A DNA stretch of 64,000 nt from Erpobdella octoculata (GCA_963978895.1 OZ022239.1:11023274-11087273), one strand, 5' to 3'; shown: positions 1 to 12,223, numbered from the stretch's first letter. Translations and numbers: made by a program. The notes: generated from the sequence alone by a model not told the origin.

Positions 1-45
1 AGTGAGTTAGATGCTTAAAGCCTGACACGTCCGTTGCTTACAGAG

Positions 46-1130
46 CTTCAGGTTCAGCAGCTGGACCCTGCTTGAATTTTGAGTCAATGTTATGACGGAG
101 CCAGTGTAATGATCGCCGGAAAGGAAGCTGTCCAGAAAATATTTCAGGAAACTCTGGACCGCCTAATTCCGTACGTGCACTGCTATAATCACCAATTCCA
201 TTTTGTGGTTGCGCACGTTATTAAATCAGAGATAAAGGTGAACAACTTTTTCAGCTTATGTGAGCAATTGTATGTGTTTTTTCGCCGAAATTTTGCGAAT
301 AACACATAAGGAGGTGACACAATAAAGCGGTTATCAATCTGCAATGGTTGTCAAAAACAACCGAGAGGAAACTTTGTAGACCCTCGAAATTGCTGCCAAT
401 TTAGAAAAAGCTCCGGCTTATGTGTTGGTTGAGGCAGCGGAACTGCTCAATAAAGTTTTAAAGTCGGAATTTGTTTTTTTTTTTCAAATGCCATTGTCAA
501 AATACTCGGTCAATGGTTTGTTGCAAGGTCGCTCGTGCAATGTGCCTCTTGCTGTGGAAATGATCTTCACAGCTAAAGAGAGCCTTCTTTCCTTGCGGTC
601 TGCAGAGGTTTTTGATCAAATGGCAGATGCTACTGGCTTTCCATCAAATGATGATGAAAATTTAGTGTCAGTAAAGCGCAAACGAGCTTAGAGCACCTGA
701 CTTACCGGCTTTGTGGTCACCTCCATTTAGGGTCATTACCATGTTATTGGTTCAAATGTTACTTCACGCGAGTTCATGAGTCGTGTTTTCTACAACATCA
801 TAAATTCTATTTTGAAATGAACCACCGATTTGGCGAGTCCAACTTGGCTTTGTTTCAAGCTATAAATTCCTTCGTTCCATCATCTCAGAATTTTCTTGTT
901 GAGAAGTGCTTGGAACCACTCAGCCAGCTCCTTTGCCTGGACCAAGATGTCCTCGCTGGCAAATTGCCTATTGCAATGCGACTGTGCCGTAACAAATTCC
1001 AGCCAAATTCGTCGTTGGAAAATGCAACATATATACATTGCTGCAGTACCGTGACGCATTTCCAGAAAAGTTTGTCCAGAAATCGCACCGTATTGTTCTC
1101 TGACATTATGACCCATGTGATGTGTTTTTT
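46..1130 (+). pseudogene. Decayed hAT-superfamily transposase
   Basis: The first open stretch (about 79-309) reads a conserved hAT transposase segment, CYDGASVMIAGK, followed by YVHCYNHQFHFVVAHV. This matches the 'GQGYDGAS...YVHC..H.LNLVL' block of ZMYM1-like/hAT transposases. Downstream, broken pieces at 422-691 and 817-1120 (RFGESNLALFQAINSFVPSS) continue the C-terminal part, but in different frames with intervening stops and a T-rich slip near 472-485. There is no single open frame, no start and no terminal repeats in view, and the 5' part may lie left of the window. It is a dead copy. The exact hAT clade is not assignable by eye. Confidence 0.7.
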
Positions 1131-1934
1131 CATAAAGTTTTTTCTTGGAAATTATAATTTTTTTAAATGTTGTGTTATCGTTTTATTTACAGGCTTCGGG
1201 AAGTTTTCATGTTGATTAAGAATATTTTCAAATTCAGTTAAATATGGTAGAATAAAATTCACTGGAATGTGCAACTTATGTAAACAGACAATTTATACAG
1301 TTCCCCCCCCCCCTAATAGCTCTTGGGCCCCCCACTTCCAAATTCCTGGTTACGGCCCTCTATTTGTTGTCTTTCGTTTCGCCATGCGTCGTCGCTACCT
1401 GCAAGGCGTCGTTTGCGCTCTGCCATTCTGCCAGCAAGGATGATTTCATCATTATCCGGTCTCGTCTCCAATTTGGAAACAGCGCTTTAGCCATCTCAGG
1501 CCCGGTTAAATGAAACAGCTTGACTGTGCATATTCTTCATTCTATAGACATTGAATAATTTAAATTTTAGCTAAAGACATAACTTTTTAAAAAGTTTTTT
1601 GATTAGGAGATATTGATGAACTGCACGCCTTTGCGAAGGACTTGTTTTTTTTATAAGGGCGCGATATAAATGTTATTTTGTATTTGTATTGTAACAGCGA
1701 ATCGAGAAATTCTTGGAGGGGTGATGCAGGTTACACAACTCCTCCGATTTTTTTGAAAGACTCACACGGTTCTGTTTCCTCTCAAAAAGCTGATGACCAG
1801 TGAGTAGTCCTAGGTATCAGTTTGTTTTAGAAAAAAGTTAGCAATATAAAAGCAAAAATGGCTAAGATGGGATTGTTTTACTCTACGGTTTGGCTGAAAT
1901 AACATTTTGAAATTAATTAGTGGCAATTGCAGAA
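1131..1934. other. Gene-free stretch with repeat fragments
   Basis: No coding exon is seen. A run of C with GGGCCCCCCAC near 1303-1335 and CCTGGTTACGGCCC look like the end of a hAT-type MITE. The text around 1640-1695 (GCGCGATATAAATG followed by a TTGTATTGTA-type tail) resembles the 3' tail of a CR1/L2-like LINE. Neither has a second end that I can place. Confidence 0.3.
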
Positions 1935-2022
1935 GAAAGCAAAAACCTTCCTCTATTGACTTTCAATGTTGTGTGAAAATTTCATTACAATCGGATAAAT
2001 TATATATATATATATATATATA
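1935..2022 (-). mobile_element. Helitron-like family A fragment
   Basis: The bases CTCTATTGACTTTCAATGTT and TTTCATTACAATCGGAT, followed by a TA run, match the 5' part of other family A copies in the window (for example 61610-61721). The 3' hairpin and minisatellite are missing, so this is a truncated copy on the minus strand. A CAGGGGCGAATCCAG at 2023, next to it, looks like the start of a separate hAT-type MITE whose other end I cannot find. Confidence 0.5.
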
Positions 2023-2225
2023 CAGGGGCGAATCCAGAATTTTGTTAAGGGGAGGCGCATCCATGAGTGCCCGCCCATAGGGGCAAGAAAAGTCCCCCCT
2101 CTTGAAAAATTGATAACATTTTTATACCATTGCTATTAATGTATTGTTTACAAATTTATTCGTGTATAATGGATTTGCCCCTCATACACAAATTTTAAAT
2201 GTAACTACGTAATAATGGTAAAAAT

Positions 2226-3875
2226 CAGTGATGGGCACAAACTATTTTTTTTAGTTAAACGTTAACAACTTTTAATTAAAAAACCTTAGTTAAACTTTCA
2301 GTTGCAATTAATTTAAAATGGTTGATAAATAAGCTAAAAAAAAGTAGTTAAACTTTTTCCAATTATTTCTTAACTTTTTTGTTTTTTATATTGATTTTGG
2401 CACTTTCGGTTCTTTCTATTAACTTTTTAATCATTTAATAACATGATCAAAGAGTAGAATAACTCAATGTCTTAAATGTTATTTTCAACAAAACTGCATA
2501 TTGAATGTTAATTTTTAAAGATAATGACCAAACGTTGCCACAGACGCGCTTGGCTTATTAGGACAAAATCGGCATCGTGCACTGACATTTTTACTGTCCT
2601 GTCACATTTAAGCTTGATTTCATCAAAACAAGTTTTTGCTATAGCACTATGCCACTATGGGCGCGTTGTTAAATTGATTGCGATAGTGAATCCTGGTGAG
2701 TTAGTTAATCCCAGTAGCTCCTGCTCTAAGTAGGAGTCAAGCGTAAGAGTACAGCGGTAAAAAGGCATGAGCCCGGACTACCAATAGGAGCAAAGCGATG
2801 TCAAATGAATCCGGTAAAAAACAACGCGCTCTATGCATCCTATTTTTTACTGATTCGGTGATTCCTAGTCTATTATACTATCCTCTACAGTACAACACGG
2901 CCAGGCTCGATAGTTGAGTTGTAAACAAAACATAACCCGAGAACTGATAAACATAAAGTTTTATTTATATTTTTTTAATCAACTAAATTTTATTAATTAA
3001 ACTTTTTAGTTAGCAACTAAAAAAATTATTTAAACTGTCACTTTGCTAAACTTTTTTGACTTAGTTAAACTTTGCTTTTAATTAAAAAATTGTAGTTAAA
3101 CTATTAGTTAGCTATTTTTCAAGTGGGAGGACCTGTGAGGTTACCGGTTTTTTCAACCAGCTCCTGTTCGCCAGAACTGGTACATAGATTATGATAATTT
3201 ATTTTGGCACCAGAGCACATGTCACACTTAGCAGGTTGTTTTTGTAAACAAATGAGTTATGCACTGCCGGTGACCTCCCGGTAAGTTGTACGCAACAAAA
3301 TCGCCCGCTATGGCTTAGATAGCGCTTTAAAGGGTTTACAAGAAATTGTGTAACTCGAAAGGCCCTGTCTATCTTTTAATTTTTACATCAAAAGGCTTGT
3401 AAAAAGTAATAAAACAATGTGTGGTGGTGTATATAACTCGTTTAAATAGACTTTCAAAAAAAATGAACTGTCTTAACTCGTTTAAATAGACTTTCTTGGA
3501 TCAGAAAACATCGTACGAGTATTTTTATGTAATCATTTTTATTGTGACTTCAATATTTTGTCATAAAGAGGTCATAACAGTCTGATAATTCAAGCACTTT
3601 ATCATCGGTATACTCCATCGTAACTTCTATAAATTAAAATAAAAGTAAACAAACCAATCACCCAATCAGAGCGTGAGTTTCTCAACCAGTTCTGGAAAGA
3701 AATAGAACATGCATCGGCCGGCAAAATCTGGCACCAGAATCTGGACTTGCATAAATTAACATAATTTCTGGACGCGGTTTTCGTGACACACACTCCAGAT
3801 TCTGGTGCCGATCGACTGGTACCAGCGAAAACTGGTCAGTGTGTACTGGGCTTAGTTAACTTTTGCCCATCACTG
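2226..3875. mobile_element. Non-autonomous hAT element with 8-bp TSD
   Basis: The left end reads CAGTGATGGGCACAAACT and the right end, on the reverse strand, CAGTGATGGGCAAAAGTT. These are inverted termini of hAT type, followed on both sides by AT-rich GTTAAC/AGTTAAAC-like subterminal motifs. The 8 bases outside each end are identical, GTAAAAAT at 2218-2225 and at 3876-3883, which is the target-site duplication length of hAT elements. The 1650-bp interior has no convincing transposase. It holds many A/T-rich AGTTAAAC motifs in both orientations near the ends, and an unrelated middle part (about 3130-3840) that may be a nested insertion. Confidence 0.85.
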
Positions 3876-3904
3876 GTAAAAATGTGTGCTATAAATGGAA
3901 ATCC

Positions 3905-4924
3905 ATAGGTGTCGGCTCGGCCCGTCGACAACTTGGCCCAGTCCGTTTCAAAACCAAAATTCCTGGCCCGGCACGGCCCGTCTAATTTGGGCCCGGTCCG
4001 TTTTTACAGGCCTAGAAATTCTATATACTTGATGAAAAACTTTGGCCCGTCCCACATTGACTTCAGGTTTGGCCCGGCCCGTCTGAAGACCCTAAAATCA
4101 CTAAAATGTCTATATGCTTAGTGAAAAACCTCGGCCCATACCACTTTGATTTAAGGTTTAGCCTGGCCCGTAAAAAGACCCTAAAATAACGGCTTGGCCC
4201 GACCGGTGATAAACAGGACTCAGCTACTTTTAACCGGCACAAAACCTCAAAATACTAAGTTTTACATCTGTAATTCTTGCAGTTGTTGTGTAGCAGTTAT
4301 TTTAAAATAAAATAACCCTTATTTTGACCCCACATTTGAAGTCATGGAAACCAAAGTTTTAAGAAACGGTGAAACACGTATATCTTTTTTTTTGAGTAGA
4401 TACTAAGTATTAATTTTTACATCTGCAGCAATTACAGTTGTTGAGTAGCAGTTACTTTAAAAACCAAATAACCCTATCTTCCACCCCACATTTGAAGTCC
4501 TGGAAAGAAACCAAATTTTCAAAAAATGGTGAAACACGTATATCATTATTTTTAGAGTAGAAACTAAATACTAATTTTTACTTTTGTAGCATTCACAGTT
4601 TTTGAGTAGCAGCTACTTTAAAAACCAAGTAAACTTATTGTCCACCCCACATTTAAGGTCCTGGAAACCAAATTTGTAAAAAATGGTGAAACACGTATAT
4701 CTTTATTTTTAGAATAGAAACTAAATACTAATTCGTACATCTGTGGTATTTACAGTTTTTGAGTAGCAGTTACTTTAGCAGTTAGAAACCAAACACTAAT
4801 TTTTACTCCTGTAGCAATCACAGTTTTTGAGTAGCAGCTACTTTAAAAACCAAATAACTCAATTTTCCAACCCAAAAGTAAGGGAGGAAACGATCGCCCC
4901 CCTGCTCCCTAATTGACGTCCCTG
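3905..4924 (-). mobile_element. Helitron-like family B, truncated copy
   Basis: The left part is rich in GGCCCG motifs (3905-4215). It is followed by about four units of roughly 150-190 bp, each containing GAGTAGCAG, TACTTTAAAAACCAAAT, CACATTTGA and GTGAAACACGTATAT. The same order occurs in the complete copies at 24160-25339 and 52633-54209. Both terminal signals (CTAG end and TCTATATATATA end) are missing. The right edge at 4880-4924 is a different repeat, GCTCCCTAATTGACGTCCCT, whose reverse strand (CAGGGACGTCAATTAGGG) looks like a hAT-MITE terminus; it recurs at about 23065-23096. Confidence 0.65.
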
Positions 4925-5069
4925 TACAAGCTGCTAGACATATCTGCTAGATGATTTGATGTTTTTTCAGTTATTTTTTTGAATATTTATAATAAATAAA
5001 TAATTAAAAAAATTATATTATGATGATAATAAATAGATAAGCTGTCCAACATTCAATAGTTCTTCACAT

Positions 5070-5250
5070 GATTGGTCGGTGCCATATATATAGAATAGAT
5101 TCTATATATATGGCATATATATATATATATTCTATATATATGGCATATATATATGTATATTCTATTATATATATATATATATAGAATAGATTCTATATAT
5201 ATGGCATATATATATATATATATTCTATATATATGGTCGGTGCCATTTGC
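5070..5250. repeat. Nested TATA palindromes
   Basis: The strings GGTCGGTGCCATATATATAG and GGTCGGTGCCAT bracket alternating TATA runs interrupted by AGAATAGATTCT and GGCATATATATA. The segment can fold into several overlapping hairpins and repeats its own motifs. It lies about 330 bp upstream of the NGLY1 start. Confidence 0.6.
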
Positions 5251-5582
5251 TCATTGGCTCTTCAAAACAAAACTACTTGTTGAAACAATAAATCAAACAG
5301 TTATATAATCGGTTACATCTATACATTTTAAAAATGTCGTTTAAAAATTTTTTTTGCATTAATTGAAAAGCCGACGAATTTTGTGATATAAGGGATTTGT
5401 GTACAAACCTTGTTTCTTATGGTTTGCTTGTATTGTAAGTGTTGTAAGTAATTAGTAATTGGTCTTTTCATTTCTTAATTTACTTGTCTGGTAGTCAGTT
5501 CGGCTAGTTTCTTCATCAGACGAAGTTGATCTCATCTCTTGTTTGATTATTAGTATAGTAAAGACCTTCAAACTCAATTTTC

Positions 5583-7049
5583 ATGCAGACCTTTTCGGAA
5601 CAGGCGTTTTACAACAAGCTTCAGTCTAGCTTTCAGCACATGCTTATTTATGACAACCCTAAGTTGAAAGAACAGGCGACACAATGTATGAAAGAAGAGG
5701 AACTCCGAGCTAAAGCCAGGGATAAAATTAAATTGTTGAGTCTGCTTGAATCAGATTTTGACGAAGTGTTTTTGTTAGAAATTTTAACATGGTTTAAAAC
5801 AGACTTTTTTTCATGGATCAGCAATCCTGACTGTTGTAAATGTGGAGGTGCAACTGTGAATGATGGTCATGCAGCTCCTACTTCAGATGATCTGCTCTTT
5901 GGAGCAACTAGAGTGGAAAGGTACAAATGTTCAACTTGTTCTTTTCATACTCATTTTCCACGTTACAACGATCCTGCCAAGCTTTTGGAAACACGGACAG
6001 GTAGGTGTGGAGAATGGGCTAATTGTTTTGTTATCTGTTGTATTGCCGCTGGATTTGAAACTCGTTACGTTCTAGACTTTAACGATCATGTTTGGGCAGA
6101 AGTTTTTTCTAAAAAACAAAATCGCTGGCTGCACTGTGATCCCTGTGAAAATGTATGCGATAAGCCTTTATTGTATGAGTCTGGATGGGGCAAGAAGCCT
6201 ACATATATTATAGCATTTTCATTGAACAATATACAAGATGTGACATGGAGATACAGTAGTAATCATTCAAGTTTGCTTCTCAGAAGAAATCTCTGTAGAG
6301 AAGACTGGCTCATTCAAGCTATCACCAGATTGAGGTATGAACGATTTAAAGATTTGCTCTTGCCTCAGTCTATTATTGATGAAATATTAAAAAACACTGC
6401 AGTTGAATTAGTAGAGTTGATGCTCCCAAAGTTGCCGAATGGTGAGCATTTGTCAGGAAGAACTACAGGCTCCCTCAAGTGGAGAATGGCTCGAGGAGAG
6501 CTTGGAACCCAACCTTTGACCAATTATATCATCAAACCAACAAATTCAGAAATCAGTAACAATTGTCTTAAGATTAGTTACAACTGCTCAAACGACATTT
6601 ATACGAGAGGCGATGGCATCAACTTTGAAGACATCTCTGGATGGAGAAACATGCTATTTGAAGCAAAAGATATCTCGAGAAAAGTTGAACATGACTGGAA
6701 GAAAGTTTATCTATGCAGAGCTGAGAACAGCCTGATTGGAACATTGACATGGAAAGTAGATCTTTCTGGAACTAGTAAGAAGATTCAATCATTGGACGTC
6801 TATGTGGATTCTGAATGTTTTGAAAATGGACAGATTGCCCTGAAGTTGCTGAGTAATTCAGGAGCTGAGATGGATCTTTTTCCGAAAACAAAATTAACAA
6901 CGGACGAGTTTTCAGGAAGTGAAGTAATTTGTCTTACTGCTGTCATGAGTGGAGGAAAAGGGTCTAATGCGTGGCAACATGCTCAAGTTTTCAGACAGGA
7001 TTTAAATTCAAGTGCCTCCGTATTCAATATGAAATTGACCTTCAAATAA
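5583..7049 (+). CDS. NGLY1: Peptide:N-glycanase (PNGase), single exon
   Basis: Cytosolic amidase that removes N-linked glycans from misfolded glycoproteins exported from the ER during ERAD. The 488-residue frame shows the transglutaminase-like core. Zinc pairs are C84-x2-C87 and C116-x2-C119. The catalytic triad is C142 (in TGRCGEWANCF), H169 (DFNDHVWAEVF) and D186 (HCDPCENVCDKPLLYE). The remainder, about 330-488, matches the C-terminal PAW sugar-binding domain (DWKKVYLCRA, WQHAQVFRQ). The N-terminal PUB domain of vertebrate NGLY1 (about 650 aa) is absent: the frame opens directly at the FYNKLQSSFQHMLIYDNPKL block. The whole core is uninterrupted, which is unusual here because every other host gene is spliced. 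The context TTTTCATGCAG before ACC also resembles a 3' splice site, so an upstream exon carrying PUB is possible, or this is a retrogene. Family assignment is secure; the start is less so. Confidence 0.93.
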   Translation: MQTFSEQAFYNKLQSSFQHMLIYDNPKLKEQATQCMKEEELRAKARDKIKLLSLLESDFDEVFLLEILTWFKTDFFSWISNPDCCKCGGATVNDGHAAPTSDDLLFGATRVERYKCSTCSFHTHFPRYNDPAKLLETRTGRCGEWANCFVICCIAAGFETRYVLDFNDHVWAEVFSKKQNRWLHCDPCENVCDKPLLYESGWGKKPTYIIAFSLNNIQDVTWRYSSNHSSLLLRRNLCREDWLIQAITRLRYERFKDLLLPQSIIDEILKNTAVELVELMLPKLPNGEHLSGRTTGSLKWRMARGELGTQPLTNYIIKPTNSEISNNCLKISYNCSNDIYTRGDGINFEDISGWRNMLFEAKDISRKVEHDWKKVYLCRAENSLIGTLTWKVDLSGTSKKIQSLDVYVDSECFENGQIALKLLSNSGAEMDLFPKTKLTTDEFSGSEVICLTAVMSGGKGSNAWQHAQVFRQDLNSSASVFNMKLTFK

Positions 7050-8613
7050 AAATCATCTTACTAACTTTGAAAAATACATTTGAAATCTTGTAATTCTTCT
7101 ATGTTTCATCTCAACATAGCTATTTAATTGAATTAAAACCTGTTGCATGTCAGCTAAATTCATAAAGTTTGGTCAAATTTTAACTTTTTTGTAATTTCTG
7201 GTGTTTTACTAGCATAATTAATTATTCACTGGTTTAATCTGATAAAAGTCAAATTAAACAGACAAAATTTGATGTAATTTCTTGTTTATAAAGTTTATAT
7301 AACAACAAGAAAACTGTAAAAAACTTTGTTTTTTTTAAATCCTTTATCATTTTTTAAATCGGTGACTAAAAATGTTTTTTGATGGTAGTAATTCTATAAA
7401 ATATGGAAACATTGACCACAGTCTTCTGAATACTTAATATGTGAAATATGTGAGGATTGAATATTTATGAAACTTTTGAATCAATATGGAATAAGCAAAT
7501 TTTTTATTAAAAATTTAGAATTAAAAGACATTTTCTTTAAACAAAGTAAAACTTAAAAGTTCATTTCTTTACATAAAATTTGTAATTTAAATTTTTTTTA
7601 TAATTTTAATCGATTTTATTCCATAATTCACTCAAATATTGTCCAATCAATCTGAAAATTTAATAGAATGTAAAGTCTGCAGCAAACAAATAAATCCACC
7701 AAGTTTCAACTCGATTTTGAAGATTAAAAATAAAAGCTATTTTCGAATCAATATGGAAAAAACAAATATTTTATTAAAAATTAAATATCACCTTCTTTAA
7801 AGAAACCAAAAATTGATGGTTTGTTTTAATGCATAAAATTTAAAATTTTTTTTTAAAGGTTTTATTGATTTTATTCTATAATTAGCTTATATTTTGTCTA
7901 ATCAATTTTAAAATTTAATAGAATGTAAAGTCCGCAGCGACAATTGATTTTACCAAATTTCAACTTGATTGGATAACGGGAAGTTGATTTTTTAAGTGGT
8001 ATAGGGTCTCACTGTATGGCTCAAGCAAGCGGACACGGTGAAGTTAATATAAAAGATTTAAAAATATAATTACTATATGAATTTCATTCATTGTTTATTT
8101 AATTCCATTCTTTAAAAGCAAACCCGAGTAAATTAATAGTAAGGCCGGGTTGCATGCAAACTAATTAATAATACAATGAAAACAAAATACAGAGAAACCA
8201 GAAGTTTTAACAAGATTTACAAACAATTGTTAATAAACGGAATGTAAGTGAACATACAAAAATCAGCTAGCTATCAATGCTTGGAACCGGTTTGTGAATT
8301 TTCATGAAACAGTCGTGGCCCCTGTACTATGATACTAGAAGCAGTTGTTCCCTATTTGTTGTAAATTGACTGCTGCTGTTAGTACGGTTATGATATTTTT
8401 GCACTGACACAAGCTATGCAATTAATTAGGTACCAAAAAAATTCCAATATTAAAAATACCAGTGACAAATAGATGCAAATTACTTGTTTATCATGTAGAA
8501 ATAAATATATAATAAAATAAAAATTGCATATAAGCAGGACATAGATAGCTGTTACAAAACAAAATCAAGTGCTCCTGGTTGCGTAATGAATTATGAATAT
8601 TGAATGATCGAAT
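7050..8613. repeat. Intergenic region with family H dispersed repeat
   Basis: This lies between the convergent NGLY1 and GOLM-like genes. Two successive segments (about 7500-7740 and 7745-8070) share TTTATTAAAAATT, GTCCAATCAATC/GTCTAATCAATT and TTTAATAGAATGTAAAGTC. The second runs into CAAGCAAGCGGACACGGTGA and AGTTAATATAAAAGATTTAA. Related text occurs at about 30790-30970, 46965-47250 and 51240-51420, in some cases ending with the same AGTTAATATAA.GATTTAAAAAT. This is a dispersed family of unknown class. No gene is seen. Confidence 0.5.
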
Positions 8614-10624
8614 TCACGATAGTTCCTTTTCCTTCTTGTCCGACGGAATGTCACGTACAGCCGGTTCTATCATGGAGCTGAAATAAATAATCGTCACATG
8701 CAGTTTTTTTTTAAATGAAACAATTCCACCAGGACCTTAGAAATGGCAAGCAAACAAATTTAGAATGCATTTTTGTCCCAGCGCTTTTTAGGATTTTTTT
8801 ATTCACATTTCTATAATTAAGTGATTAAAAAAAAAAAATCCTGCAGTATCAAACCTTTTCTGTTTATACAAATTTATGTCTGATGACGGATGGTCTCTCT
8901 TGAGAACGGATTCTTGTTTCCAAGGATCTTGGTTATTATTGAGCAATCTTAAGGAATCTACAGCTGGCTTTTTGCTATTCCACACCAATGAACCTTTTGT
9001 CAGAAAATTTTCAGATGGGTGATCCTCTTTCTTATCCATTTTATAATTATCAGAGCCTTCAAATCTCATATGTTTTTTTCGTTTTTTCAGCTGTGGCACT
9101 TCTTGCTCAGGTAAAGAATTCTTGCTGTCCTGCTTCTCGAGTGGATCAGTAACTTCACCATCTGCTGCATTTACATTGCCTTCTCTTTTTTTGTCAGATC
9201 TGGCAATCTCATCAAAATGCTGCTGGCTAATATCCCCTGCTTTCTCAATTTGGTTTTTATAGCTATTACCAGAATCATCAAGTTTTTTGTGAGTCCATCC
9301 AGACGAATTTCCTGCTTTCGACCTTTGGGCAATATTAAATACAGAGTCTATTCTTTCAACAGAATCTTTTCTTTCTTCATTTTCTATTTTATTTTCCACT
9401 TTTTCAAAGTTGTTCTGCTGTGGAAAAACTTTCTCATCGCCTTGCTTTTTGTATGGTGAATCCTTATTGTTTTCTCTGTTTGCAAAGTCATTATTGGTAT
9501 CCTTACTCCTGTTGAATCCTGAAAAAGAATTACTTTCATGACTTTTAAGTTTTTCTTTCATTATATTTGAATCATCTTTTTCTTCAACTTCTTCATTATG
9601 GTCAGCTTGAATTTCTTCTTTTGGCAAAAAACGTTCATTTTTAGCTTGTTGTTTTTCTGTGATAATATTTGGCTCATCTTTTTTTTCAACTTCATCATCA
9701 TTATCATAAGCTTGATTTTCCTTTTTTGGCAAAAAACTATCTTTTTGATTAAATTCAGTTATTTTAGGAACGTCACTATCTTTTTGATTAAATTCAGTTA
9801 TTTTAGGAACGTCACTATCTTTGTCAGTTTTTGTAACATCGCTGGACTTATGATCTTTTTGATCATATAATGGGTCAGGCCCAGAAGCAGGTGTACTTTC
9901 CTTTAAGGCCTGCAACTGTTGTTTTAGGTCTTCTATTTCTTTTTCATACATTTCTTTTATGTCAGAACATGTTCCATCTGTTTAAAATATTGATATTCGA
10001 ATTAACTTGTTAAAATATTTAAAAAATGCTAATTTAAAGAAGAATAATTAACCATTAGAATCAAGTTTTTTAGGTTCTTGACATTTTTCCTGTTAAAAAT
10101 CATATTAAAAAATGTAACTGATTTAACAAAAAATCCAAAGTCAGATTTTTTTTATTTACCAACACATTTTTCAGTAATTTAGAAACTAAAATAGAGCCAA
10201 CCAATTCATTTTTAACTTGTGCTAGCTCTATTGTTTTATCAGCCGCTTCTTTCCTTGCGTTCTCTAAATCTTGATTCTTGGTGTCGTCTTGGTCTTGAGT
10301 GTCTTGATTGAAGAGTTTTGCGTTTTCGTGCTCTTTCTGCTCGACTTTATCAAAACACGCCTAATTTAAATGTTGACAAGTATAGGAAAATTTGGATGAA
10401 ACTTTCTTTTTTTTTTAAATGAAAGTACTCACTTTAGCTGTCGCTTTTAGTCGAGACACTTCTATTTTTAGCCGATCGATATCCGAAACTTGATCTGCAC
10501 ATAACTGGCTGCTTTTGAACTTATAATAAACAAAAAAAAGTAACCCAATGGCTGTCAAAATAATAACAAAGCTTTTAATGGAGCCGTCCCCAGATTGTCT
10601 CAAAAAGCCACGAGCAACAGGCAT
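8614..10624 (-). CDS. GOLM1/GOLM2-like type II Golgi membrane protein
   Basis: Five exons keep phase from start to stop: 10624-10433, 10360-10160, 10089-10053, 9977-8855 and 8677-8614 (538 aa). Residues 18-35 form a membrane anchor (FVIILTAIGLLFFVYYKF) after a short basic N-terminus, as in type II Golgi proteins. A coiled-coil-like, highly charged stem follows (KVEQKEHENAKLF..., CSDIKEMYEKEIEDLKQQL). Then comes a long acidic, low-complexity lumenal tail with KD/EK repeats and a short motif, GSDNYKMDKKED, that recalls the DDYNMDENE segment of GOLM1. The fourth exon holds a local duplication (FNQKDSDVPKITE twice). Family members cycle in the Golgi; function is poorly defined. The assignment rests on architecture plus the short motif; GOLIM4 is the main alternative. 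A shorter read-through end at 8803 is possible if the last intron is retained. Confidence 0.6.
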
Positions 10625-10814
10625 TTTAATATTGAAGAACCAACGGCCCTCGTTGGCAAGAAAAACAACAGTTCTAACCAACAGGTAAGTTGGGGCAGGA
10701 AGCAATTTATCAGCAATTCTTATTTTTTTACTTATTGGTCAAAAGTGTTTTAATAGATTAAAACTTTGAAAAAAGTTTAAATTAATATGAATATAGTCTA
10801 ATATTTTAACTTTA

Positions 10815-10882
10815 AGCACCAGGGGTGCTGATGGTATTGCGGTAAAGCGTTCGCCTCATAGATATATATAGATACGCCCTGC
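10815..10882 (+). repeat. SINE-like fragment sharing 31 bp with 19219-19249
   Basis: GATGGTATTGCGGTAAAGCG followed by TTCGCCTCATAGA resembles a tRNA-derived box A region. The 31 bases at 10852-10882 occur again, in reverse orientation, at 19219-19249 beside another tRNA-like sequence. This is probably a dispersed SINE fragment just outside the MULE. Confidence 0.4.
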
Positions 10883-10905
10883 ACACATTTTTTCATAGGC
10901 CGGCC

Positions 10906-10967
10906 GCGAATATACAAACAGCCTCGGAAACTTCCACTTGCATATTAATTAGTGTGCTATATATAGA
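10906..10967 (+). repeat. Left terminal inverted repeat of the MULE
   Basis: Inverted partner of 16716-16777, differing at about 3 of 62 positions near the outer end. Confidence 0.88.
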
Positions 10968-11849
10968 ACAGCACTGGCTATGTTAATTCTGCACTAGTCG
11001 TCAATGGAAATGCCAGTCACGTGCTTAGTGTATTTTTGAAATGTTTACACTGCGCTCAACTGCTCTGCACTAAATTTTTTCTCCGAAACACTTGTCATTA
11101 AAGTTAAAGTTCACTAAAACTTGGGTTTTCAAATTTTGCAGACGACTCAAAACTATGTTCGAGGGTCCCCAACAAAGAAGCCAAAGTATGGCTAAGAAAT
11201 GAGTTATCTTGAACTTCTACTCATCTACTCTAATGGTTTACTCAAGTTTACTGTTACTTTTTAAGCCACTAAGCTGACAGCCAAGCTACTGAAAAATCTC
11301 TGCTTAAGGGTCACTTTCAACTTTTGAAGATAATTATATCCATAAACTTTTTCTTAAAATTATTTTTTTGGGTAGGGACTCTAGTCTATATACACCATTG
11401 ATATATACTATCAATGATATACACAGTATTCTAGATGAGGTTTGACCATAATCAATCCAGTACCACTAGTAAACGCTTGAACCTTGCTTAGTTAAGTAGT
11501 TTTTTTAAATCCATCAACAGCTTCAAAATAATGCTTTGAAAGATTGGATTTCAACTTTATTTTGTAGTGGTTGTCACACTGAACCACTTTAAACCATGTT
11601 ATGTTAAATTTCATTCTGTAGCTATTCTATCTAAACCACTTGAAATCTTGTTATGCTATATTTTTGTTTTAAGCTAAACACATCTATAACCTGTTTAACA
11701 CAGTAATAGTTATTTAAAGTTTTACTTTGAAATGAATCGATTTAGAAATGTTCCTAATTTCAAAGGAATTCTGAAGACATAGACAATGAAGCACTGCTTT
11801 ATATTTCCTTGTCATAATTTTCAAAATGAAGATAGAAACAATATAACAT

Positions 11850-12182
11850 TTATAAAACAACTTATACCACTCTCCTAAATACTTGATATGTAAACATGAC
11901 AAATATGAGAAACTTTTAAATGACTATAAAAATGAGAACCCAATAAAAAACATTGCACAAAAAACAGTAAAGATTCAAAACAAAGTTATTACACTAATAG
12001 AACTTATGCAATACTTGATATATATATATACACCACTCTCCTAAATACTTGATATGTAAGCATGACAAATATGACAAACTTTTAAATGACTATAAAAATG
12101 AGAACCCAATAAAAAAATTGCACAAAAAACAGTAAAGAACCAAAGAAAGTTATTACACTAATAGAACAACTTATGCAATATT

Positions 12183-12223
<41 letters not shown>

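Noticed and set aside
9217..9870. Plus-strand Phe/Ile-rich frames
   Set aside because: Antisense shadows of the charged fourth exon of the GOLM-like gene.
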